The notes under the pieces: generated by a model
What the model was told of the DNA's origin: nothing
The model's input: only the letters and a program-made list of their open reading frames with translations
The model's database searches: none
Shown here: piece after piece, positions 17,997 through 26,114 of the stretch
Position numbering within the stretch: the first letter of the stretch is position 1
Layout of the letters: every line of letters starts with the position of its first letter
From: JBFMFR01 sp040752025
GTDB lineage: Bacteria > Chloroflexota > Anaerolineae > Anaerolineales > UBA4823
NCBI GenBank assembly: GCA_040752025.1
Contig: JBFMFR010000010.1
Coordinates: 1-64,000 of the forward strand
Direction of reading: 5' to 3'
DNA length: 64,000 nt
Made by a program: the position numbers and the translations under genes

Positions 17997-18012
17997 TACC
18001 GAACGGTCGGTA
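17997..18012. promoter_or_regulatory. Probable TetR operator (inverted repeat)
   Basis: TACCGAACGGTCGGTA is a 16-bp near-palindrome, with 14 of 16 positions matching. It begins six bases after the -10 box and ends seven bases before the tetR start codon. Repeats of the ACCGA...TCGGT form are common sites for TetR repressors of acyl-CoA metabolism. The bound ligand would then be an acyl-CoA, by inference. Confidence 0.7.
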
Positions 18013-18019
18013 GGTTGTA

Positions 18020-18598
18020 ATGATGACAAAAGATGACATTTTGGAGGCCGCCGCGCTGATCTTCAGCCAGAAAGGCTTCCATGCCACTTCTATGCAGGAT
18101 ATTGCCCAGGCGGTCAATTTGCAGAAGGCCAGCCTGTACCATCACGTGGACAGCAAGCAGGAGATTTTGCTGGCGCTGCTCAACCAGGCCCTGGGCCTGC
18201 TGACCGATCGCATGCAGGCCGTCATGGAACTGCAAATCCCCAGCGACCAGAAGCTGCGCCAGGCGATGCGGGTCTACCTGACCACACTGCTGGAGCATCG
18301 CGACCTGGCCTCGGTGCTGCTGCTGGAGCATCGCTCGCTGGAGCCCGAGCTGCACGCCGACCACATCCCACGTCGCGACCGCCTGGAACGCCTGTGGCGG
18401 GATCTGATCCAGGAGGGGGCAGACAGCGGCCTGTACACCTGCGCCGACACCGGCATGGCGGGCAGGGCTCTGCTGGGGGTGATGAACTGGGCGATCACCT
18501 GGTTCCGCCAGGATGGACCGCTTTCGGCGGAGCAAATCGCCGAGCAGTTTGCCAACCTGTTCCTGTTGGGATTAGTGCGGCGTGATACGGGGGTGTGA
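18020..18598 (+). CDS. TetR-family transcriptional regulator
   Basis: A 192-residue TetR repressor. The N-terminal helix-turn-helix (about 1-50) is clear: DDILEAAALIFSQKGFHATS, then MQDIAQAVNLQKASLYHHVDSK. The C-terminal ligand domain is TetR_C-like with EHRSLEPELHADHIPRRDR and MNWAITWFRQDGPLSAEQIA, the form seen in FadR/KstR2-type regulators of lipid breakdown. It has its own promoter with an operator on the start site, and acyl-CoA dehydrogenase genes follow on the same strand after 59 bases. I infer that it represses fatty-acid oxidation genes and responds to acyl-CoA. Confidence 0.9.
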   Translation: MMTKDDILEAAALIFSQKGFHATSMQDIAQAVNLQKASLYHHVDSKQEILLALLNQALGLLTDRMQAVMELQIPSDQKLRQAMRVYLTTLLEHRDLASVLLLEHRSLEPELHADHIPRRDRLERLWRDLIQEGADSGLYTCADTGMAGRALLGVMNWAITWFRQDGPLSAEQIAEQFANLFLLGLVRRDTGV

Positions 18599-18657
18599 TC
18601 GTTTACTCGTGATTGAAGATCAGGAATCGTGTCGATTGAAACCGTAAGGAGGAAACC

Positions 18658-19752
18658 ATGTATTCTTTTGAACCCGATGAAGAACAACAAATGCTGGTCG
18701 ATGCCATCCACCGCTACGCGCTGAACGACCTGCGAGCCAAGGCGCACGACGCCAGCGAAGAGGGGGCGCTGCCGCCGGCCCTGGTAGAGAAGGGCTGGGA
18801 ACTGGGCTTCTTGCAGGCCTCGATCCCGGAGGATTACGGCGGCTTCGGGGAGCGCTCGGCGGTGACGGGCGTGCTGGCTGCCGAGGAGATGGCCTATGGC
18901 GACCTGGCGGGAGCGCTGGCGGTGATGGCGCCCGGGCTTTTCAGCCTGCCGGTGCTGCTGGTAGGCAGCCAGGCGCAAAAAGAGCAGTACCTGCCAGCCA
19001 TCGTGGAAGCCGAATGGCAGGCCTACACAGCCGCCTTGATCGAGCCTTTCTTCGATTTCGATCCCAACGATCTGCGCACGACGGCGGTGGAGGCGGGGGA
19101 CGCTTATGTGCTGAATGGGGAGAAGATGTACGTACCCTACGCCGACCAGGCCGAGGCGATGATCGTGTATGCCCGGCTGGGCGAGCAAACGCAGGGTTTC
19201 ATCGTGTCGAAGGGCAGCCCGGGCCTGGAGGTTGGTGAGCGCGACCAGACCCTGGGATTGTATGCTTTACCGCTCTACCGGGTGTCATTGAAGGATGTGC
19301 AGGTGCCCAAGGAGAACCGCCTGGGCGGGCCGGAGGGCCACGATTTCTCCCCGCTGATGGACTCGGCGCAGGTAGCCCTGGCGGCGATGGCAGTGGGGGT
19401 GTCTCGGGCGGCGCTGGATTACGCCGTGGAGTACGCCAAGGACCGCGATGTATTCGGGGTCAAGGTGGCGCAGAAGCAGGCGATCGCTTTCATGATCGCC
19501 GAGATGGCCACCGAAGTCGAAGCCATTCGCCTGCTGGTGTGGGAGGCGGCCTGGGCGCTGGACCAGGGTAAACCCGATGCCAGCCAAAAGGCTTACCTGG
19601 CGCTGACCGGCGCGGCGGACATGGCCATGATGGTGACTGACCGGGCTGTGCAAATCCTGGGCGGGCATGGCTACATCCGGGAGCACCCGGTGGAGCGCTG
19701 GATGCGCGACGGGCGCGGCATCGCCATGCTCAACGGGCTGGCGATGGTGTGA
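18658..19752 (+). CDS. Acyl-CoA dehydrogenase-like protein lacking the catalytic-Glu motif
   Basis: A 364-residue member of the acyl-CoA dehydrogenase family. It has the N-terminal helical domain (FEPDEEQQMLVDAIHRYALN), the middle beta domain (TAALIEPFFDFDPNDL, VLNGEKMYVPYADQAE) and the C-terminal helical domain with VQILGGHGYIREHPVERWMR. The family normally ends with IYEGT.., whose Glu is the active base in the medium-chain enzymes; here that segment reads DGRGIAMLNGLAMV and then stops. So the C-terminus is short and that base is absent, though some family members place the base on another helix. The next gene is a complete paralogue, 34 bases on, so the two may form a heteromer. AAGGAGG precedes the ATG. 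Confidence 0.9.
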   Translation: MYSFEPDEEQQMLVDAIHRYALNDLRAKAHDASEEGALPPALVEKGWELGFLQASIPEDYGGFGERSAVTGVLAAEEMAYGDLAGALAVMAPGLFSLPVLLVGSQAQKEQYLPAIVEAEWQAYTAALIEPFFDFDPNDLRTTAVEAGDAYVLNGEKMYVPYADQAEAMIVYARLGEQTQGFIVSKGSPGLEVGERDQTLGLYALPLYRVSLKDVQVPKENRLGGPEGHDFSPLMDSAQVALAAMAVGVSRAALDYAVEYAKDRDVFGVKVAQKQAIAFMIAEMATEVEAIRLLVWEAAWALDQGKPDASQKAYLALTGAADMAMMVTDRAVQILGGHGYIREHPVERWMRDGRGIAMLNGLAMV

Positions 19753-19786
19753 GAGATGGTGGACGAACGAGGATAGGAGTGAAGCG

Positions 19787-21046
19787 ATGATCGAGTTTGA
19801 GAGTCCGAAACCGATTGTGATGATCAATACCGCCCTGGAGTCGGTGGCGATCAATATGATGCGCTCTAAGTCGCGCTATTATGACGAGCACGAACACGAG
19901 ATCCCCTGGGATTACATCAACTTTATGCACATGGCGATGAGCCAGATGGGGGCGGGTTCGCTGGCGCCGGACGAAGGCAAGAAGAAAACGGACGAATCCG
20001 GCAAGCCGCGCCCACCGATCGGCTACCAACGCCTGGCTTCGATGTTGGAGATGCTCTCGTGGGGCGATACGGGCATGTACCTGGTGACTCCTGGCGGCGG
20101 GCTGGGAGCAGCCGCCGTGGAGGCAGCCGGGACACCCGAACAGAAGGCCAAGTTCCTGGCGCGCTTCAGCGGCGAAAAGCCGGTTTTTGGGGCCATGGCG
20201 ATGACCGAGCCGCAGGCCGGATCAGATACATCTGCTATCCGGGCTACGGCAGTGCTGGACAAAGACACCCAGGAGTGGGTGCTGAACGGCGAAAAGATCT
20301 TCGTCACCGCCGGGCACAAGTCGCTGGTGGAGAGCGATGGTTTCGTGGTGGTATGGGCGACGATCGACCCAAGCGCCGGGCGAGCGGGCATGCGCGCCTT
20401 CGTGGTGCCAGCAGGCACGCCAGGGGTGTCGGTCACCAAGCTGGAGCATAAGCTGGGCATCCGGGCGAGCGATACGGCTTCGATTGTGCTGCAAGACGCG
20501 CGCGTGCCTTTCGATCACATCCTGGGCAGCGCCGAGGTGATCAAGAGGGAGGAGGCGACCACCAAGGGCTTTAAGAAGGCCATGGCGACTTTCGACGCCA
20601 CGCGCCCGCTGGTGGCGGCCATGGCGGTCGGGGTAGCGCGCGCCGCCCTGGAGTTTCTGAAAGAGCAACTGGCCGGGCAGGGCACGCCGATCCGTTACGG
20701 CCTGCCGCGGCAGAAGCTGACCAACATCGAACGCGAGGTGATCGACATGGAGGTGATGCTGCGCTCGGCCTGGCTGCTGGTGCTCAAGGCAGTATGGATG
20801 GCGGACAACCGCAAGGCCAATTCGATGGAGGCCTCAATGTGCAAGCTACGCGCCGGCGACATCGTCACCAAGATCACCCAGCGAGCAGTGGAGATCATGG
20901 GACCAATGGGCTTCAGCCGGGAGCTGCTGCTGGAGAAGTGGTTCCGAGATGCCAAGATCAGCGACATTTACGAGGGCACCGGGCAGATCAACCGCCTGAT
21001 CGTGGCGCGGCACGTGCTGGGTTACTCGGGGCGCGAGCTGCGCTAA
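19787..21046 (+). CDS. Acyl-CoA dehydrogenase
   Basis: A 419-residue FAD enzyme that forms the trans-2 double bond in acyl-CoA. The frame is open from 19667, but the ATG at 19787 has AGGAG at the right distance and fits the family start. The middle domain shows FGAMAMTEPQAGSDTSAI and VLNGEKIFVTAGHKS, which bind FAD and substrate. The C-terminus has the full SDIYEGTGQINRLIVARHVL with the catalytic Glu. Compared with the gene before it, this is the complete subunit. It ends in a strong terminator whose stem overlaps the last codons, so the TetR-controlled unit is tetR, then the two dehydrogenases. Confidence 0.94.
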   Translation: MIEFESPKPIVMINTALESVAINMMRSKSRYYDEHEHEIPWDYINFMHMAMSQMGAGSLAPDEGKKKTDESGKPRPPIGYQRLASMLEMLSWGDTGMYLVTPGGGLGAAAVEAAGTPEQKAKFLARFSGEKPVFGAMAMTEPQAGSDTSAIRATAVLDKDTQEWVLNGEKIFVTAGHKSLVESDGFVVVWATIDPSAGRAGMRAFVVPAGTPGVSVTKLEHKLGIRASDTASIVLQDARVPFDHILGSAEVIKREEATTKGFKKAMATFDATRPLVAAMAVGVARAALEFLKEQLAGQGTPIRYGLPRQKLTNIEREVIDMEVMLRSAWLLVLKAVWMADNRKANSMEASMCKLRAGDIVTKITQRAVEIMGPMGFSRELLLEKWFRDAKISDIYEGTGQINRLIVARHVLGYSGRELR

Positions 21047-21060
21047 GCGCGCCCCGTTTT
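21027..21060 (+). terminator. Rho-independent terminator
   Basis: CGGGGCGCG at 21027-21035 pairs with CGCGCCCCG at 21048-21056 and is followed by TTTT. The 5' arm lies inside the last codons of the acyl-CoA dehydrogenase gene. Confidence 0.8.
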
Positions 21061-21167
21061 CGTACGAAATTTGCACATTTAGTACCTTAACAACGCCAAA
21101 TCAAGGGTCGGCGGCACGAACTGGCCTCAGGAAAGGCTAGTTTGTGCGATTTTTCGGTAAAAAGTCC

Positions 21168-21196
21168 TTGACCAACCTTACAGACACCAGTAAACT
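21168..21196 (+). promoter_or_regulatory. Promoter, possibly for a leaderless transcript
   Basis: TTGACC at 21168-21173, then 17 bases, then TAAACT at 21191-21196. The start codon of the CorC-like gene is at 21203, about where transcription should begin. No ribosome binding site is visible before that ATG. Confidence 0.55.
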
Positions 21197-21202
21197 TATC
21201 TT

Positions 21203-22519
21203 ATGTTATGGATCGAGATTCTGGTGATCCTGGTGTTGATCTTGCTCAATGGCTGGTTGGCGATGGCTGAGATGGGTCTGGTTTCGGCGCGCCGGGCCCG
21301 GCTACAGCAAAAAGCCGGGGAAGGCAATGGGCGTGCTCAGGCGGCTTTGTACCTGCTCAAGCAGCCATCCGAATTCCTTTCAGCAGTGCAGATTGGCATT
21401 ACCCTGGTAGGCATACTGGCAGGGGCAGTTGGTGGCGCAACTATCAGCGAATTCCTGGCGCAAGCCTTGCGCCAGATACCGGCCCTGGCTGCATACAGCG
21501 AAGAGCTCGCTTTTGGAGTAGTGGTATTGACCATTACTTACCTCTCCCTGGTTCTTGGAGAACTGGCTCCTAAGCGGTTAGCTTTGAACAACCCGGAGCG
21601 AATTGCCATGGCTGTGGCGCGACCGATGCAGCGCCTGGCGCATCTGGCAGCCCCGGTTGTGCGCTTGTTGATCGCTTCTACCAACGCTGTGTTGCGGGCT
21701 GCGCGCCAGGATACGAGGCAAGATGTCCCGGTCACTGAAGATGAAATCAAAGTGCTCATCGATCAGGGCACGCAGGCCGGCGTTTTCGAAAAGGTTGAAC
21801 AGGAGATGGTGGCCGGCGTTTTCCGGTTCGCAGATCGGCGTGTCGGAACGTTGATCACGCCTCGCACGGAGATCGAATGGCTTGACCTGGACGAATCTGT
21901 GGAGACTAACCTGCGTAAGATAGCGGAGAGCATACACGCTCGCTTTCCGGTGGGCCGGGGAAGCCTGGACAAAATCGAAGGCATTGTGCTGGCCAAAGAT
22001 GTGTTGGGCTGCTGCCTGGCGGGTAGGGATTTCAACCTGACGGGATGCATGATAGAGCCGTGTTTTGTGCCGGAAAATATGCCAGCGCTGAAAGTGCTGG
22101 AAATCTTCAAGGTGTCCAGCCCACATCTGGTGCTGGTGATCGATGAATTCGGCGGGTTGCAGGGCCTGGTAACGGCGCAGGATATCCTGGAAGCAATCGT
22201 GGGCGATCTACCTGCACCTGGTCAGGTAGATGAAGCAGAAATCGTCCAGCGGGAAGATGGCTCGTGGCTGCTGGATGGCATGCTGCCAGCAGATGAGTTC
22301 AAAGAACTTTTCCGGCTGGCAAAACTTCCAGATGAACGCAGTTACCAAACTTTGGGCGGTTTTGTGGTAAATTATCTGGGACAAATCCCTACATCGGGTG
22401 ATCACTTTGAGTGGGGTGAGTTGAGGTTCGAAGTTATGGATATGGATGGCTTGCGTGTAGACAAGGTCCTGGTTCAGGAAAAGCCAGCAGCTTTTTCCAG
22501 CCCGGCAAAAAACCCTTAA
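21203..22519 (+). CDS. CNNM/CorC (HlyC) family transporter
   Basis: A 438-residue protein with the standard three-part layout. Residues about 1-190 are the CNNM (DUF21) membrane domain (LVILVLILLNGWLAMAEMGL, LVGILAGAVGGATISEFL, LGELAPKRLALNNPERIAM). Residues about 210-330 are a CBS pair (LITPRTEIEWLDLDESVETN, VLVIDEFGGLQGLVTAQDIL). The C-terminal CorC_HlyC domain runs from about 345 to 430 with DGMLPADEFKELF. Family members are linked to Mg2+/Co2+ efflux or to ion homeostasis; 'hemolysin' is an old mislabel. It has its own promoter and is followed after 15 bases by a lipoprotein gene. Confidence 0.93.
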   Translation: MLWIEILVILVLILLNGWLAMAEMGLVSARRARLQQKAGEGNGRAQAALYLLKQPSEFLSAVQIGITLVGILAGAVGGATISEFLAQALRQIPALAAYSEELAFGVVVLTITYLSLVLGELAPKRLALNNPERIAMAVARPMQRLAHLAAPVVRLLIASTNAVLRAARQDTRQDVPVTEDEIKVLIDQGTQAGVFEKVEQEMVAGVFRFADRRVGTLITPRTEIEWLDLDESVETNLRKIAESIHARFPVGRGSLDKIEGIVLAKDVLGCCLAGRDFNLTGCMIEPCFVPENMPALKVLEIFKVSSPHLVLVIDEFGGLQGLVTAQDILEAIVGDLPAPGQVDEAEIVQREDGSWLLDGMLPADEFKELFRLAKLPDERSYQTLGGFVVNYLGQIPTSGDHFEWGELRFEVMDMDGLRVDKVLVQEKPAAFSSPAKNP

Positions 22520-22534
22520 TAAGGAGAGGAAGCA

Positions 22535-23461
22535 ATGAGCGTACGATTCCGCAAAATCACCTTTGTCGTTTCAATCCTGTTGGTGCTTTCACTGACGGGC
22601 TGCCTGGGGGGCGCCAAAGCGACTCCCGCGGCAGTGGATTCCGCTGCGATTACTCAAGCGGCGGAGACGATCATCGCCGGGCTGACGCAAAACGCTCCCA
22701 CAGCGGCCCCAGCCACACCGGTCGCAGCGGCAGGGTTGCCTGAAGCGACGGCAACTTTAGAGCCGTTGCCGCCGACCAGCACCACGGCGCCCACGGATAC
22801 GCCCCTGCCGACAGATACCCCCCTGCCAACGGATACGCCCATCCCAACGGATACCCCGACGCCGACGGATACGGCCACACCTGTCGCCACGGCCACGCCG
22901 GCTTATCGCCTGGCGTTCTTCGATGATTTTGCCAAGGGTTACTCCGGCTGGTACAAGCAGGACTCCGAGGAGGTCCACTTCCATTTCCCACAGGGCGGCT
23001 ATGCGATCGAAAATCGCGTGGTCCAGGACGCGGTGTGGAGCGTACGCTGGGACGTCGAGATGATGTACCACAACGTGCGGGTGGAAGTGCGCGGCTCGAG
23101 GGTCAAGGGCTCGATCGATGGCTATTATGGCGTAGTCTGCCGGTTCGCGGATGGCAGCAACTACTACCTCTTTGGCGTGGGGTCGGACGGCTGGTATGGG
23201 ATCGGCAAGCAGAAGGGCGGCGTGTTGAATTTCCTGGTAGAGGGAGTGGATACCAGCGCAGTGTACACCGGCAATTTCCCCAACCTGGTGCGGGCCGATT
23301 GCATCGACGACACGCTCACGCTGTATGTGAATGGCATCAAAGTAGCCGAAGTGCAGGATAAGGATTTCTCGGGCGGCGCAGTTGGCTTGGCAGTTGGGAC
23401 TCGCAAGAACCCATACTACGAAGCGTTGTTCGACGATTTCTCGATCTACGTACCAGAGTAA
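22535..23461 (+). CDS. Lipoprotein with PTDTP linker and jelly-roll domain
   Basis: A 308-residue exported protein with the lipobox LTGC at about 20-23. Residues about 75-125 are a linker of repeated PTDTPLPTDTP-type units, which gives a short GC-rich tandem repeat in the DNA at about 22790-22880. The C-terminal domain (about 128-308) is a beta sandwich: FFDDFAKGYSGWY, YYGVVCRFADGSNYYLFGVG, LTLYVNGIKVAEVQDKDFS, VGLAVGTRKNPYYEALFDDF. This is the concanavalin-like fold of DUF1080/LamG-type proteins, often carbohydrate-binding. AAGGAGAGG precedes the ATG. The PT-rich linker is typical of Chloroflexota surface proteins. Confidence 0.88.
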   Translation: MSVRFRKITFVVSILLVLSLTGCLGGAKATPAAVDSAAITQAAETIIAGLTQNAPTAAPATPVAAAGLPEATATLEPLPPTSTTAPTDTPLPTDTPLPTDTPIPTDTPTPTDTATPVATATPAYRLAFFDDFAKGYSGWYKQDSEEVHFHFPQGGYAIENRVVQDAVWSVRWDVEMMYHNVRVEVRGSRVKGSIDGYYGVVCRFADGSNYYLFGVGSDGWYGIGKQKGGVLNFLVEGVDTSAVYTGNFPNLVRADCIDDTLTLYVNGIKVAEVQDKDFSGGAVGLAVGTRKNPYYEALFDDFSIYVPE

Positions 23462-23513
23462 GAGCTGCGAGCAGCGCCTGGCGGGTGAAAACCGGCTGAG
23501 GCGCGGCCCAGCC

Positions 23514-23532
23514 TGTGCCTGAAACAGGCACA
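23514..23532 (+). terminator. Hairpin after the lipoprotein gene
   Basis: TGTGCCTG-AAA-CAGGCACA, a perfect 8-bp stem with a 3-base loop, about 50 bases after the stop. There is no T run, so it may mark an RNA end or a processing site rather than a strong terminator. Confidence 0.4.
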
Positions 23533-23683
23533 CACAGTTCGTTTTGCACTTTGCGGGCTGGTGTCTCGCGGATCGCGTTTCGTTTGAAGCGAAATGCGCA
23601 GGTATGACTGGCAAAGTCTGCCTGAGAGGCGAGATGCGGCCCGCATTGGGCGCTATGGCAGAAGTAAGTCGAAAGGAGGCGTT

Positions 23684-26107
23684 ATGACGTACAAGCTACA
23701 TAAGGCAGTGGTCATTGGGGCCGGGACGATGGGGGGCGGCATTGCGGCGCTGCTGGCGAACGCTGGCATCCCGGTGACCTTGCTGGATATTGTGCCCAAT
23801 AAGCTCACACCGGAGGAAGAAAAGCAAGGATTGAGTCTGGCGGATAAGACCGTGCGCGACCGCATCGCCCGAGAAGGGCTGGAGCGGGCGGTGAAGTCTC
23901 GCCCGGCGAATTTCTACACACCCGAACACGCCGCCCTGGTGCAGATCGGCAACCTGGAAGATGATTTCGACGTGATCACGTCCGCGGATTGGGTCATCGA
24001 AGTCATCATCGAAAATTTGAAGATCAAGCGGCAGTTGATGGAGCGCATCGACGCGGTGCGCAAGCCGCACATGATCGTCAGCACCAATACCTCCGGAATA
24101 CCGGTGGCCTCCATCGCCGAGGGCTTCTCACAGGGACTGCGGCAGCATTTCCTGGGGACGCATTTCTTCAACCCGCCGCGTTACCTCAAGCTGCTGGAGA
24201 TCATCCCAACGGCGGATACACTGCCGGAGGTGGTGGAGACCCTCAGCCGCTTTGGTGAGTATCGCCTGGGCAAGGGGATCGTGCCAGCCAAGGATACGCC
24301 TAATTTCATCGCCAACCGCCTGGCGTTTGGCAGCGCGGCCTTTGCGCTGGATTACATCCTGGAGAACGAGTACAGTGTGGACGAAGTCGATGCCATTACC
24401 GGTCCGGCGATCGGCAACCCGAAGACGGCCACTTTCCGCCTGATTGATCTGGTGGGCATCGACGTATGGAAGCACGTGGGCGACAACCTGGCACCGGCCA
24501 TCCCGCACGATGAGCATGCCCTGCGCTACCTGAATTCGGAGCGCGTCAAGGCCATGATCGGGGCGCTGGTGGGGCGCGGCTCGCTGGGCACCAAGGTGAA
24601 AGAAGGGTTTTATAAGGAAGTGCGCCAGCCAGAAGGGGGCAAGGAGTTCTGGTCCTTGAATCTCAAGACGCTGGAATACGAGGCGCCTGTTAAAGTGCGC
24701 TTCGAATCGATCGGCAAGACCAGGGATAAGGATGACCTGGGCGAACGCCTGAAGATCATCCTGGCAGCCGAGGATCGCGCCGGGCAACTGGTGCGTGCGC
24801 TGACCTACCAGAGCCTGGCTTACGCTTCGGAGCGCATCCCGGAGGTGGCCGATACGCCCAAGCCGATCGATGACGCCATGCGCTGGGGTTTCGGGCGCGA
24901 GGCCGGGCCGTTCGAGACCTGGGATATGCTGGGCGTGGCAGAAACGCTGCAGGCGATGAAAGCGGCCGGTTTCCCGGCGGCCCCCTGGGTGGAAGCTATG
25001 CTGGCAGCCGGGCACACGACTTTCTACGAGTACGCTGGCAATACCCAGGTGGGGGTATATAACCCGGCCAAGGCGGCTTATGAGCGCATCGAGCGGCCTG
25101 AAGGGCTGCTGGTGCTCAGCGAGCTGAAATCGGCTGGCAAGGTGGTAGCGAAGAATATGGGGGCTTCGCTGGTCGACCTGGGCGACGGCGTGGCTTGCGT
25201 GGAGTTCCACACCAAGATGAACACGCTGGACGTGGATATCTTCAGCATCCTGCAGGAAGCATTGGAACGGGCAGAGACCGATTTCGATGGTCTGGTGATC
25301 GGTAACCAGGCGGATAATTTCAGCGCAGGCGCCAACCTGTTCCTGGTGGTGATGAACGCCCAGAGCGGGCAGTGGGAGCAGCTCGAGGCGGTGGTTAAGA
25401 ACATGCAGGATATCCTGATGCACGTGCGCTACTTCCCCAAGCCAGTCGTGGCAGCTCCGGCGGGGCTGGCCCTGGGCGGCGGCACGGAAGTGATCATGAG
25501 CGCTGGCCGCGTGGTGGCTGCTGGCGAACTGTATGCCGGGCTGGTGGAAGTGGGCGCGGGAGTGATCCCGGCGGGCAGCGGCACTAAGGAGATGCTGCGG
25601 CGGGTGCTCAACCCGTGCATGCGCACCAAGGGCGTCGAACCGCTGCCGATCTTACAGCGCATCTTCGAGCAGATTGGCCTGGGCAAGGTGGCAACCAGCG
25701 CCGAGGAAGCGCGCCAGTTTGGGATCTTGGCCCCGGCCGACCGCGTGATTTTGAACCGCGACCTGCTGATCAGCGAGGCGAAGAAAGAGGTGCTGCACCT
25801 GGTTGCTACGGGTTACCACCCGCCGATGCCGGAGAAGATTTACGCAGCCGGGCGAGATGGGCTGGCAGCCATGCGCGTGGGCATCTACATGATGAAAGAG
25901 GGCGGCTACATTACCGAGCACGAATCGCTGATCGCCAACAAGCTGGCCTATGTGCTCACTGGCGGCGAGCTGAGCAGCCCGACCTGGGTGGACGAACAGT
26001 ACATCCTGGAGCTGGAGCGCGAAGCCTTCATGTCATTGTGCGGTGAAGAGAAAACCCAGCAGCGCATGTGGAACCTGCTGCAAACCGGAAAGGTGTTGAG
26101 GAATTAG
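23684..26107 (+). CDS. fadN: FadN-type 3-hydroxyacyl-CoA dehydrogenase/enoyl-CoA hydratase
   Basis: An 807-residue bifunctional beta-oxidation enzyme. The frame is open from 23594, but AAAGGAGG before the ATG at 23684 fixes the start. The dehydrogenase part comes first: Rossmann VIGAGTMGGGIAALLANAG at about 9-27, IITNTSGIP-like STNTSGIPV, HFLGTHFFNPPRYLKLLEI with the catalytic His, and IVPAKDTPNFIANRLAF. The crotonase part is C-terminal (about 520-720): FSAGANLFLVVM and PVVAAPAGLALGGGTEVIMS with an oxyanion-hole glycine. This order is that of Bacillus FadN, the reverse of E. coli FadB. Thiolase and SCP2 genes follow, so this is the core of a fatty-acid degradation operon. Confidence 0.95.
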   Translation: MTYKLHKAVVIGAGTMGGGIAALLANAGIPVTLLDIVPNKLTPEEEKQGLSLADKTVRDRIAREGLERAVKSRPANFYTPEHAALVQIGNLEDDFDVITSADWVIEVIIENLKIKRQLMERIDAVRKPHMIVSTNTSGIPVASIAEGFSQGLRQHFLGTHFFNPPRYLKLLEIIPTADTLPEVVETLSRFGEYRLGKGIVPAKDTPNFIANRLAFGSAAFALDYILENEYSVDEVDAITGPAIGNPKTATFRLIDLVGIDVWKHVGDNLAPAIPHDEHALRYLNSERVKAMIGALVGRGSLGTKVKEGFYKEVRQPEGGKEFWSLNLKTLEYEAPVKVRFESIGKTRDKDDLGERLKIILAAEDRAGQLVRALTYQSLAYASERIPEVADTPKPIDDAMRWGFGREAGPFETWDMLGVAETLQAMKAAGFPAAPWVEAMLAAGHTTFYEYAGNTQVGVYNPAKAAYERIERPEGLLVLSELKSAGKVVAKNMGASLVDLGDGVACVEFHTKMNTLDVDIFSILQEALERAETDFDGLVIGNQADNFSAGANLFLVVMNAQSGQWEQLEAVVKNMQDILMHVRYFPKPVVAAPAGLALGGGTEVIMSAGRVVAAGELYAGLVEVGAGVIPAGSGTKEMLRRVLNPCMRTKGVEPLPILQRIFEQIGLGKVATSAEEARQFGILAPADRVILNRDLLISEAKKEVLHLVATGYHPPMPEKIYAAGRDGLAAMRVGIYMMKEGGYITEHESLIANKLAYVLTGGELSSPTWVDEQYILELEREAFMSLCGEEKTQQRMWNLLQTGKVLRN

Positions 26108-26114
26108 GAGATGC

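Noticed and set aside
22790..22880. Short tandem repeat, considered as a CRISPR or minisatellite
   Set aside because: The units encode PTDTP linker residues in frame with a lipoprotein, have no spacers and vary at third positions.
24128..25423. 431-codon minus-strand ORF opposite fadN
   Set aside because: The plus strand carries the complete FadN; the antisense translation is His/Gln/Arg-rich with no ribosome binding site or known domain.
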